A stretch of 64,000 bases of DNA from Pollenia angustigena (taxonomy: Eukaryota; Arthropoda; Insecta; Diptera; Polleniidae). The position numbers and the translations under genes are program-made. Shown piece by piece: positions 55,274 through 64,000 of this stretch. Each line of letters starts with the position of its first letter. The first letter of the stretch is position 1. The DNA is taken from contig OV884059.1 in NCBI GenBank assembly GCA_930367215.1, positions 220,912,303 through 220,976,302 on the forward strand, read 5' to 3'. The notes beneath the pieces are model-generated. The model was not told where the DNA came from, made no database searches, and was given only the letters and a program-made list of their open reading frames with translations.

Positions 55274-55769
55274 GGCTTTTTACACTTTTAACCATCAAAA
55301 ATGTAGAATATTTGAAACACTCGTTTACATTGCTCACATCGAACATCTACCATCAAACAAAAATGTCACCATTTTTGAAAAAAAAAATTTTTTTTAAAAA
55401 AATGTGCTAAAATTTAAAAAGAAAACACAAAAATGCATTTGAAGTTTCATTTATTTAAAAATATAAAAGAAAACAAAAAACATTGAAATAAAACAGAAAA
55501 CTTGACAAATGGTAACGCTGCTTTCAAAAAAAAAATTTTTTTGTCAGTGATGCCACAATAATAATAGAACTTTTTGCCACTTTTCTAGTGATGACACTAA
55601 AATAATCGAAAGATGTTGAATGGAATAAAATGAGATAGGAACATCTTTTAAAGATATTGAAAGATGTTGATTTTTATCCCTACGTGTATCTTATGGAAAA
55701 ATGTTAGTATCTTTTAACAATTGTGGCAAATTGATGGTAGATGTTAGATGTTGATAAGTGTAAAAAGGC
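55274..55769. mobile_element. 496-bp MITE with TA flanks
   Basis: GGCTTTTTACACTT / AAGTGTAAAAAGGC ends, TA outside each (55272-55273, 55770-55771). ACATCTACCATCA and TGATGGTAGATGT continue the inverted repeat inward. Tc1/mariner-type target by duplication. Poly(A)/T tracts inside. Confidence 0.75.
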
Positions 55770-56254
55770 TATAAGATGACCTACAAAAAATATGCCTAAA
55801 TTTTAAGCTTTCTCCTTTGCTTTTGTTGATTTTTTAACGATGTTTCTAGATTTTTATTCGGGTGGATTATGTTTGATAACAAACTCTTATCAATAGTGGG
55901 TTAAAAGTTTTACTCAATTTGACATTTGTTTCTTCAAATTATTCAAACAAAAAATTTTTTTAAGTAAAAAATTCTAGTAATTCATCACACCGATTTTAAC
56001 AAAATTAGAATAGTACTGTTTTCTAATGTTTATGATTTTCTGCAAAATTCTGATCAATATCGAGTGTAAATAGTGTCAGTTTCGCCATGTTTGTAAAAAA
56101 AATTTATTTTACAAACATTTTTTAATCAAAAGTGGGGATACTTTTTAGTACACTGTTTTAAGATCTTTTCGGTCTACATAACTTAAAAATGTCATTGTGA
56201 GATTTCTATCAATGTCTGATTCATGGAATGTAAAACATTAAAATTATTATTTAT
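55770..56254. other. AT-rich spacer
   Basis: No feature recognised. Confidence 0.4.
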
Positions 56255-56815
56255 ACCCATACCACAATAGTGGAGAGGGTATTATGAATTTGTGCTACTG
56301 TGTGTAACGCCTTAAACTATACCGATCGACTTAGAATCACTTTCTAAGTCGAACTAACGATGTCCGTCCGCCTTTCTAACAGGCTGGCTGTCCATGTTAA
56401 CTTGTGCGCAAAGAACATGTCGCAATTTTGGAGATAATTTGATAAAATTTGGAACAAAAGTTCTAACTGGCACAAGGACCAAGCCTATTGAAAATGGGCC
56501 AAATCGTAGCACCACCAGGGAATTTAGGTGGAAATTTCTGCCTCTAAGAAACTACCAAGCCGATTTTAATAAAATTTAAATCATAGTTAGACATATATTT
56601 ATATGGACACAAAAGCTATGTAGTTTTTTAAAAAAAGGACCACACGGGGAGGGAGGGGGCAATTTCTGCTTCTCACAAACTTTCAAGCCGATTTTAATAA
56701 AGTTTATAAACATAGATAAATCCATATTAATATGAACACATAACCATGATGTGTGTTTAAATACTGTGGTGTAGGGTATCATATGGTCAGGCTTGACCGA
56801 CTATACTTTCTTACT
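56255..56815. repeat. Dispersed repeat, long copy
   Basis: Starts ATACCCATACCACAATAGTG, includes GATGTCCGTCCGCC and TTGTGCGCAAAGAACATGTC, two tandem-like sections with AAGCCGATTTTAATAAA (56562, 56685), and ends ACTGTGGTGTAGGGTATCAT plus GACCGACTATACTTTC. Inverse of 30325-30605 in part. Confidence 0.6.
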
Positions 56816-57305
56816 ACTAATGAAGGGGCTTTCCATACGAGTAAAAAATAGTAACTTTATGTTTTTACATTCTATAAATCTGATCATTGTGCATTGATGT
56901 CATATGTCATAATGAAATTTGGCAGTTATGTAGATTAAGAAGTTCTCAAAAGAATGTATTTAAAAAAATCCTCCTTTTTGATAAAAAAAAAAGTACCATA
57001 ATTCTTAACTGCAATCAAAGCATTTTCTTACTTAAAGCTAAAAAACATAAAAAGTTTAACTTTTACTTTAAATTACTCAATAATTGCTAAACCGATTTTA
57101 ATAAAACTAAAACTGTAGGACAGTTCAAGAAGTCTTCTTGCAGATTTATCTCTATCGGTTCGTAAGTAACAAATTTTTGGCCGATGAAAAACGATTTTCA
57201 TCCACTGTGCGTCGTTCAAAATAATTTTATCTGTTTTGCAAGGACGTTGAACTGATCTTTCCAGTGAAAGATTTTAAGACACTTCTAAACTCACATTTTT
57301 CGTCA
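56816..57305. other. AT-rich spacer
   Basis: A further AACCGATTTTAATAAAA (57089) suggests the dispersed repeat extends here in decayed form. No gene. Confidence 0.4.
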
Positions 57306-57685
57306 CTTCTAAGACACTTATGGCCATTTTCTCATTAGGCGATTATCTTTTTTCCCAACGAAAAACTGCGCATTAAAGAAATTTGGTTTTCTCAATGTCT
57401 CATTTGCTTCGATTTTATCGCAAAGCTAACCGGCACTCATCTGCCAATTATTTGTTTTCCTTTCATTTGCCGTACAGATAAATTCAATCAGCTGACTCCC
57501 AACTTTTACATGTATTTTGAGTGGCGTTGCCAGCTGAAAACTTTGTTTTTTGTCGGTATATTGAGAAACCCAAAATCGTTAACGGACAGTTTATCGGTCC
57601 AATAAATTTATGTGACATTAAGTAACAGACAGTTTGTCGATACATTGAGAAAATGGCCATTAACGTTTTTAAGTGTCTTCTTAGA
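57306..57685. mobile_element. About 380-bp TIR element
   Basis: TTCTAAGACACTTATGGCCA and TGGCCATTAACG...AAGTGTCTTCTTAGA are inverted, sharing AATGGCCATTTTCTCA. The 102-codon minus frame crossing it has no domain. Confidence 0.55.
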
Positions 57686-57839
57686 GTAGCTTGGGTAAAA
57701 GACACAACTGTTATAAAAAAAATTAATTTAAAAAATTCAGCCATAATTCTCATATTGTAGAAATAAAATTTGGTTCCTTTAACTTTAACCAATAGTTATT
57801 TTGAATGAAAGGATTTTCTTGAAGTCGTTTGGAAGATTT

Positions 57840-57990
57840 TTATCTTCCGTCAATACTGAACGAATCGGAATAATTTTTTCGGTGTTGTCAAGCATTAATT
57901 TGAGTTTCACAAAACTGAAAAAATAATTTCGATTCGATTAGTATTGACTGAAATAAAATTGCTTTCGAATCGAGAATGTACTCGATTGCG
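57840..57990. repeat. Diverged copy of the 234-bp MITE (29729 family)
   Basis: TCAATACTGAACGAATCGGA, AGCATTAATTTGAGTTT and AGTATTGACTGAAATAAAAT match the core of 29729-29962; both ends decayed. Confidence 0.65.
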
Positions 57991-57999
57991 ACTGCCAGA

Positions 58000-58503
58000 A
58001 TTAGGATACTGCAGCCCAAACGCGACCTCGGTGAAGTGGCCTTTTCGATGAAAGTTTCGAATTACGACAGTTCAATTGCATGTTTGTGCAGCATTTAATT
58101 AGAATAACGACTCTTTTTCTAAACTTCCGCTATAGCAAATGTTTGCAGGGTAGAAATGTTTGAGTGTGAGTGAGAGTGAGAGCGTGTGTGTGTTTGTGGT
58201 AAGAAGAGCAATTACAAAAATTCATTTGGTTTTATAAATGCAACTGTTAGTTTTTATGACGTGTTGCAATTTATTTTGATTACTTTACTTGCGATAAAAA
58301 TTTCAATTTATTGTGATACAAATAAATAAACAAACATGTATTATAAAATGAAAATGTATGTCTGTTTAAACATCTGAGAACGTTTGTGTTTATTTTAAAA
58401 TAAACATTCAAACATACATATGTATGTACATGAATACATTAGAATAGCCCAAAAAAAATTTTAAATTTACCCTAAAAAACCCAAGTATTTTTTATTTAAA
58501 GTC
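58000..58503. other. AT-rich spacer with GAGT/GTGT simple sequence
   Basis: GTGAGTGAGAGTGAGAGCGT near 58168. No gene. Confidence 0.4.
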
Positions 58504-58618
58504 TAGAGAATTAAAACAAGTGAGTGAGTCACAAATTATATTGAAAACAACAATAAAAACCAATTTTTTTTTTGATTTGAATATAATTTCTTCACTCACT
58601 CACTTGTTTTAATTTTCT
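58504..58618. repeat. 115-bp hairpin
   Basis: AATTAAAACAAGTGAGTGAG on the left (58509 on) pairs with CTCACTCACTTGTTTTAATT on the right (to about 58614); ACAAATTATATT and AATATAATTTC extend the stem to about 36 bp. Could be a tiny MITE or a hairpin RNA. Confidence 0.7.
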
Positions 58619-59206
58619 AAAAACAGGCGGTTCATTTTAATATACATTTTCCACATTTTTCTTATACGTATCACCCATACAACTGGATATCTCCGCTTGT
58701 TTAACATGTGCATGATTATGGTTCAGTTTGAATTTGTTTCTCAGAAAACTAATTTATATTCATAAAATATAAACATTTTTCCTGTATTTACTTATTTATG
58801 AAAAGATGTTTCCTTTGATAATTGTATTCCTTTGTGGATTAGGTAATTTAAATTTAAAGTTCAGAAAATTCGTGATATTTTTATTTGATTATGATGTGGG
58901 ATAAATAAAAGCACAATAGACAAAATTAAATTTAAAGTATATGTGTTTATAAATAATGACAGTATATTTTTAATTTTTCAAATCGGTTTTTATACAAAAC
59001 CAGCTTAAGCCACTGCTATAAGCTCCCATTGAAATAAAATAAGTTCCAGTTTTCTAATAAAGATCTTTGTACGAAATTTTGACACTTTTACTGTTACCGT
59101 TCTCCTCCCATACAAAAATCTGTATTGTTTTAAAATTCCAGGTGCCGACTTATCCAACTAATCCCACTTTTTGTCAAAATTATTTATAACAAATCAAAAA
59201 ACTTTT
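58619..59206. other. AT-rich spacer
   Basis: No feature recognised. Confidence 0.4.
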
Positions 59207-59282
59207 ATGCCATGTTTCCACGACGATACGAATCACCTGCTTCGCTCCCTGAATCATGTTAATGAATCATGGTGTTTACACG

Positions 59283-59434
59283 AGTGCCCCGGTAGACTAG
59301 CTGGTAGTGAGCTAGTCTATCAGCGCCGGGGTTGTGGGTTCGATTCCCGCTAGAGACTCTGGTTTCTTTCCTGCAGACAAGCGAAAAGCTTCGCGGGATT
59401 AGCTTAGGAAATTTAAAAAAAAAAAAAAAAAAAT
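59283..59434 (+). mobile_element. tRNA-derived SINE, copy 2
   Basis: A-box TAGACTAGCTGGTAGTGAG (59293), B-box GGTTCGATTCC (59337-59347), then CTAGAGACTCTGGTTTCTTT and a poly(A) tail (59414-59432). Same family as 21073-21229 on the other strand. RNA polymerase III transcription is expected for such elements. The cloverleaf is not complete, so it is not a tRNA gene. Confidence 0.85.
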
Positions 59435-59632
59435 AATAAGATGTCGAACTCAATATAAAAACGACGTATCTACTTGCTTCGATTTGACAGTTGTCTTTAA
59501 TAAACAAATCAGTGGTGTCAACTTTGCTTTTTCAAAACGCACCAAAATGGAGAAAAAACGCAGCATGTTTATAATTCCATTTTTATCTAAAATATTGAAT
59601 TAATTTTGCATAACATTTTTATATTAAAAATA

Positions 59633-59968
59633 CAGTAGAATCGTAAATTGTGGTTCAAGAGGAGTTGTGCACTTTAAACCAGCCGGTGCAAATTATATTT
59701 AAGTTATTAAGATTTTTGTATGTCGTGCTAAATTCCCAATTTTTTATATTTGATAAATACACTGAAATTTATTGTTGAGGGAAAGCAAGCTTCTATGCGC
59801 ATTTTAATTTATTAAAAATAAGTAATTTAAATAAATTTAGTGTGTTATTTTCGAAAAATTTTCTTATTATTGCATTTTTTACAATTAAATGCCGCTTAGA
59901 AAATTTAATAGTTCGAAAAAGTGAACAACCCTTGGAATATTTTGGTTTACTTTTTCGCGATTCTACTG
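59633..59968. mobile_element. 336-bp pogo-like MITE
   Basis: CAGTAGAATCG / CGATTCTACTG ends, TA outside each (59631-59632, 59969-59970). A second TACAGTAGAATC starts at 59990, a partial further copy. CAGTA ends with TA duplication suggest the pogo group. ACACTGAAATTTATTGTTG inside (59760) is a fragment of the 21345 repeat. Confidence 0.75.
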
Positions 59969-60341
59969 TATAACATATTTTATTGTTATACAGTAGAATC
60001 TTTCCAGTTCAGAGTTTTTAGAAAAAAAAAAAAAAAAAAAACTTATCAAACATAAAAAAACTACACAAATTTGTTAGCATTAGAGTTACCCTTGTGGAAT
60101 TCGACTCGGTATTCATATGTGCTAGATAAAATTTTTTAATTGCATAAAATATATACAAATCTTTTTTTATAAAGAGATCAACACTTAATATCTAGTAAAG
60201 ATTCAAAATTAACAATAGTTCAGTATTTGACGTTTTATTAAAATATTTTAAAAAATACATATACATACTCATATATATTTTTTTTTAAGAAGTTTAGTAT
60301 TTTCATATTAAAAATATAACAATAAAACAGCCTTACATTTA

Positions 60342-60469
60342 AGGGCCATTATTACAACTTTAAGTTAGCTAAAGTTAACATTAAATTGACAGATAATAAT
60401 GTGTTATCTGTCAAAAAGCGCCTGTTAACTGTCGGATAACAGCTAACGCCAAGTTATAATAATGGCCCT
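60342..60469. mobile_element. 128-bp MITE, copy 2
   Basis: Same length and four differences from 10632-10759. AGGGCCATTATTACAACTT and AAGTTATAATAATGGCCCT ends. Confidence 0.88.
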
Positions 60470-60689
60470 TACATAGTTAAAAAAGAAAAAAACTTTAAAA
60501 AAAAATATAATTAGTATGGTGGTTATTTTGTTGAACCATTTATGGTTTTTAATCCAAATTTTCAATATTCTTAATTAGGCTCAAGTTCATGAAATTTAAT
60601 TTTCATTAAATTATTTTTATGAAGAAAGGAATTTTACAACATGAAAATTAATTAAAATTGTTATTGATAATCTTTCATTCTTGACGTGG

Positions 60690-60785
60690 CTCGGGCTCGA
60701 ACCCTGGCCGGCAGGTTACCATGACATGTTTCGATCGCAACCACTCGATCTCCTCAGATGGATTTGCCGTCTTACACTCGCAGCC
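60690..60785 (-). repeat. tRNA-like (SINE?) fragment
   Basis: On the minus strand TGAGGAGATCGAGTGG is A-box-like and GGGTTCGAGCCCG (60693-60705) is a good B-box. There is no complete cloverleaf, no tail, and only one copy in the window, so a SINE head or tRNA pseudogene are equally possible. Confidence 0.4.
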
Positions 60786-61550
60786 ATCGACGACTGCTGA
60801 CGTCAATAGTCAAACATCAATCCTTAAACCAAATTGTATTTAAACATTTGGTAGATTGAAATTTGCTTTCCTGAATGATTATCCATCTTAATTGATTTGA
60901 CATGTTTTTTCCTTACTTAAAAGTTAAACAAATTTCTACATAAATACATACCCCTATATTCATAAAAAATATTTTGGGTTTATGACAGGTTTATTAAACA
61001 AATTTTCATAAAAAATTCGTTTTATAATGAATATAAGGGATAGTATTTATGTTTGCATTCATTTGTACAAGATGATTTATTTTCGTAAATTAATTTAAAA
61101 AATTCTGTTTAAAACTTTTTAAAAAGTGATCAAAAATTTATTATAATTATTCTAAATTAATAAAGTTAATATTTTCATCATTGTTGTTATCGCAGAAAAA
61201 ATTTAAAAAAGCACCAAAAATGGTGCGAAACGCACCGAGTTGACAACTCTGAAACAATCGATGTTTACAGCTAGTTCAGATAAACTTGCGATACAAATTG
61301 GAGAAGAGAGTAATTTTTCGTGCTTCGCAAGTAGATTCAATATGAATCTACTTGCTTCGCTCTCAAAATTTTGTATGGCGAAGCAGTTGCTTCGTTCATG
61401 ATTGGGATGTGAAGTATGAATAGAGAGCGAAGCACGTAGCGTGGAAACATGGCATTACTGTAATCTTTTTAACGCTCTGAGATACAGTGAGTTAAAATTA
61501 AATCTAAACAAAAATAGCTTCAAATTCTTATCTATCTATCTATCTATCTA

Positions 61551-61598
61551 TCTTCTTCTTTATATATATATAAAATAGGATGTGTGTATGTATGCATG

Positions 61599-61629
<31 letters not shown>

Positions 61630-62190
61630 CGTATGGACTCCAAATCGGCTGGGTCGATTTTGATGAAATATTCAGGGAATCTTCAGAATATTAAGGCGGG
61701 TAACACTGCGAAGTATGATTTTTGATTTTCGGTTTGCGGGCGGAGGGGCGTGGCAAAATCCAAATTTCATATTGCACCACCAATGACATCTATATAATTT
61801 GCTTTGATTTATACGAAAAGAAAACGGCTCCATCGATTTGACAAATTTTTCATTCAAATGTTCGTATAAATCCATTTTAAGTTTTCATCGAAAGTAAAAT
61901 GTACCACGCCTACTTTTACTCCCACTTTTTCTATTAAGCGCATAACTTGAGAACGGCTTGACCGATTTGGAAGATTTTTTCTTTAAAATCATCGCCATGG
62001 TCCAACTTAGGTTTTTACGAAAGAAAAATTTTCCCCGCCCACTTTTTTCGAATTACCTTAAATCAGAAAACGGCTCCATCGTTTTGACAAATTTTTCTTT
62101 AAAATGTTCGTATCTTTTTAACGGATTTTAAAAATCGAACGCAAACATTTTTCCTAATTTGGACAGGACAACGTCTGACGGGTCAGCTAG
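61551..62190 (+). mobile_element. Helitron-like element with internal (ATGT)n
   Basis: Begins TCTTCTTCTTTATATATATA after an A, carries TGTATG repeats at about 61581-61628, ends with the hairpin CTGACGGGTCAG directly followed by CTAG and T. Internal short direct repeats (AACGGCTCCATCG, 61823 and 62069; GACAAATTTTTC) are seen. No Rep/helicase. AT target and termini agree with 3027-3723. Confidence 0.65.
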
Positions 62191-62689
62191 TAGCCCATAA
62201 AAAAGATTTTGGAATGCCAGCTGAGTGGCATTTCAACCTTCGGCGCATGGTAATGGAACATATGATGATATTGGAGCAAACCTCAAAAGAAATGCAGCGA
62301 AGTATAGCTAGCAGTGCTTTTATCAAGATCTCATCTTAAATGCGACTATTTTATTTCATTGGCCAAGGAATTATTTTGAAAAAACAATGCTTTTTAAAGC
62401 CCACTTATGGGCGAGAAAGCTTTGCATATAGTAAAACAGCTGAGCCAAACTCTAACGTAGACGGATTTATGATTTTTGGCCTGTGGGCGGGAAATAAATG
62501 GGATAAAGGAGCGAGGAAAATTTAATTTTTTAAATTTTAGCTTATATTATATTGCTTATGACATAGAAAGCTGAAAATTTCATACAGCATATAGTCCCAC
62601 CAATGCAGCATAGCCTTAAGATTCTAGGATTTTGAGACTATAGGCGGAGAGTTGTAAGGTAACAAGTCACATAGATATTCAAAAAAAAC
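62191..62689. other. Spacer, unrecognised
   Basis: No gene recognised; the 62340-62525 frame has no motif. Confidence 0.4.
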
Positions 62690-62865
62690 TTACTGGGCAA
62701 CAACTCTGTTAGGCACTGTTGAAGGAAGCAAGGCATTTATTCCAAGAATTCCATATGTTTTGCGCCGACTTGTCTGGTTACAAAACCCCCGGTTCTTCGA
62801 AATTTTTTCTAAGTGGTCTGTGGAAAGATTTGTTTACCCATTCCCAGCCATTGCACCTGCTTGAG
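62690..62865 (+). pseudogene. Possible Helitron helicase C-terminal relic
   Basis: Reads ATTLLGTVEGSKAFIPRIPY and LRRLVWLQNPRFF. V-x-x-A-T-x-x-x-G...(V/A)FIPRI is the signature ahead of the last helicase motif in Helitron proteins, from memory. Surrounding frames are broken; the match is short. Confidence 0.3.
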
Positions 62866-63179
62866 TACTGAAAAACAGCGATATTTAAATACGCATATAT
62901 TTTATAACAAGAAAAATTAGACGTTTCTTTTGGTTTTGCATTCAACGCAAAATAACACCGTTAACTTTGTATTTTGTCTAATTTTTATAAAGCAACAATT
63001 GAGCTGCTTAGTGTAAAATCTTTTTAATGTCAGTCGGAGTTTTTAATAGTTTAGTAAAGTTGACTGAGTGTGTGTACATTTTATTAAAATTTAGAAGAAA
63101 AAAAATTATTTTGGAGCACGTGATTTGAGTAAAAAATGGAATTTTAAGCCATAAAATCATCAAGATTTAATTTTTTTTA
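62866..63179. other. AT-rich spacer
   Basis: No feature recognised. Confidence 0.4.
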
Positions 63180-63529
63180 GAAAGTAAAGATCAACCCTTT
63201 TGTAATACGGATGAAGAGTAAGATGTTGCTGAGGATAATGCTATTGATCGCCTGCCAAACGATGTTGCAGGTGATGTAGAAGTTTTTTGTGGCAGTGATA
63301 GCGAAGACAATATTCCACTTGTGCAGTTGCGGCAGACAATAACGCCCCCCAAACCTAAGCAATGAAACCTCTTATAACAAAAAGACTACAATTTCTCAAA
63401 CGTATTTTGTTTTTTTTTTTGCTAATGAGCACTAAATGATCTCAGACTTGAATAGAAAATCGTCAGTTGAAATTTTCAACAATTTGTTTGATAAAAAAGT
63501 CGTTAATTTAATCGTTGAGCACAATTATA
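63180..63529 (+). pseudogene. piggyBac-like transposase N-terminal relic
   Basis: An acidic run (AIDRLPNDVAGDVEVF, then CGSDSEDNIPLVQLRQT, 63240-63345) ends at a stop near 63360. SVEIFNNLFDKKVVNLIVEH (63460-63520) in another frame matches the segment P-x-E-x-F-x-x-F-F-D-x-x-V-x-x-x-I-V-E that opens the piggyBac catalytic domain. The relic is cut off by mariner DNA at 63530. Family assignment is from motif memory only. Confidence 0.4.
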
Positions 63530-64000
63530 AAGGATGGTCCAACCATAATATACGATGTTAATTGTGAGTCACACCTTAAGTTAAATTTTTTTGCCAAACT
63601 AAATTTTAGATTTCTTTGATTGCAGTGTTTGACAAATACAAACATGGAAAGGTACACAATTAAGCAGCGCGTTATTGTTGAAGCTTTTTGCGAAAATTAA
63701 CGTTTTTTGGGCAGCTAATTGGCACAAATGTGTTCACAATCTGGAGAATTTCAGCAAACCGGGTCTTTTAAAAAATGTGTTTAGTGCGTTTTCTGGGCTG
63801 GCGGCGTCATCGCGCCGAACTTCTTCGAAAATGCGGTTGGCCAAAAAGCTAACGTGTATAATGTTCGCTATCGTGCGATGACAACGGACTTCTTGTGATC
63901 AGAAAATTACGATATGGACCTGGATGATATGTAGTTCCAACTGGATGGTGACACTTTCCACACAGCCAACGAAACAATGGCTCTTTGGACGGAGAAATTG
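63530..64000 (+). pseudogene. mariner-like element, running off the window
   Basis: AAAGGATGGTCCAACCATAA terminal repeat, then ACGATGTTAATTGTGAGTCA as at 45280. MERYTIKQRVIVEAFCEN (63644) with a stop, then FSGLAASS, and MDLDDM, stop, FQLDGDTFHTANETMALW (63910-64000). Q-Q-D-G is altered to Q-L-D-G. Frameshifted and probably internally deleted; the 3' end lies beyond the window. Confidence 0.75.

Larger units (their letters stand above)
59510..61251. mobile_element. hAT-like element, imperfect 8-bp TSD
   Basis: CAGTGGTGTCAACT / AGTTGACAACTCTG ends (12 of 14 match), inner GCACC-rich pairs (CAAAACGCACCAAAA, 59534 and mirror 61212-61236). Flanks AAACAAAT and AAACAATC agree at 6 of 8, suggesting an old insertion. 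Carries the elements at 59633-59968 and 60342-60469 and a tRNA-like patch. Confidence 0.6.
59207..61455. mobile_element. Outer TIR element containing four nested repeats
   Basis: ATGCCATGTTTCCACG (59207) mirrors CGTGGAAACATGGCAT (to 61455). Near both ends are CTTGCTTCG/CGAAGCA words (for example 59473, 61350-61410). Inside lie a SINE, a hAT-like element, a pogo-like MITE and a 128-bp MITE. Own sequence only about 0.35 kb. Confidence 0.7.

Noticed and set aside
59283..59350. Possible tRNA gene
   Set aside because: A- and B-boxes are good, but a second copy at 21073 shares a non-tRNA body and an A-tail, so it is a SINE.
60690..60785. tRNA gene on the minus strand
   Set aside because: Only the B-box is convincing; no complete cloverleaf could be laid out by eye. 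Kept only as a tRNA-like fragment.
1..64000. CRISPR array, operons, bacterial or viral inserts
   Set aside because: No spaced direct repeats of CRISPR form, no compact gene blocks, and no virus-like or symbiont-like proteins among the frames. Repeats and frames are those of insect transposons.

Overview
The window is AT-rich animal DNA, most likely from a higher fly (Diptera) with a large, transposon-swollen genome; a calyptrate fly is my best guess. The reasons are jockey-type non-LTR retrotransposons, many mariner-like relics of one lineage, long (GTAT)n tracts and a fly-style dispersed repeat. No bacterial-style gene organisation is present. I found no host protein-coding gene or genuine tRNA/rRNA gene. 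Almost everything recognisable is a mobile element, mostly broken and often nested.

Layout. 0-10 kb: a TIR element (99-2008) split by a hAT-like element, a Helitron-like element (3027-3723), two mariner relics and a shattered minus-strand jockey-type LINE (6490-9000). 10-22 kb: two short MITEs, a 5'-truncated minus-strand LINE with endonuclease and RT (11750-14650), a 2.55-kb TIR element (15835-18387), a CR1-like LINE (19225-20690) and a tRNA-derived SINE. 22-31 kb: a mariner (23805-26885) containing two inverted copies of a TA-flanked element, one of which holds a 504-bp hAT MITE; then another hAT MITE and a 2-kb TIR element. 31.5-39.1 kb: the centrepiece. A P-like transposase relic is split by a hAT-like element with an 8-bp target duplication. 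That element holds a full-length, coding-intact jockey-clade LINE (31814-36504; ORF1 and ORF2 overlap by 4 bases) and a second TIR element, itself holding a TA-flanked element. 39-49 kb: MITEs, three mariner relics within 4.5 kb, and a LINE relic split by a foldback element with nested inverted repeats. 49-51.3 kb: AT-rich DNA with microsatellites and no recognisable gene. 51.3-64 kb: a TIR element with a 5'-truncated LINE, a CCCGGG-rich hAT-like element, a nest at 59.2-61.5 kb (SINE, hAT-like, pogo-like and 128-bp MITE), a Helitron-like element, and Helitron-helicase and piggyBac-like relics, the last cut by a mariner running off the window end.

The only genes likely to be functional are the two LINE ORFs at 32168-36339. 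ORF1 is a nucleic-acid-binding gag-like protein and ORF2 supplies endonuclease and reverse transcriptase; together they would copy the element and probably help move SINE-like passengers. Many insertion boundaries rest on target-site duplications read directly from the sequence, and three are supported by empty sites or restored reading frames. Family names come from motif recognition, not database searches.
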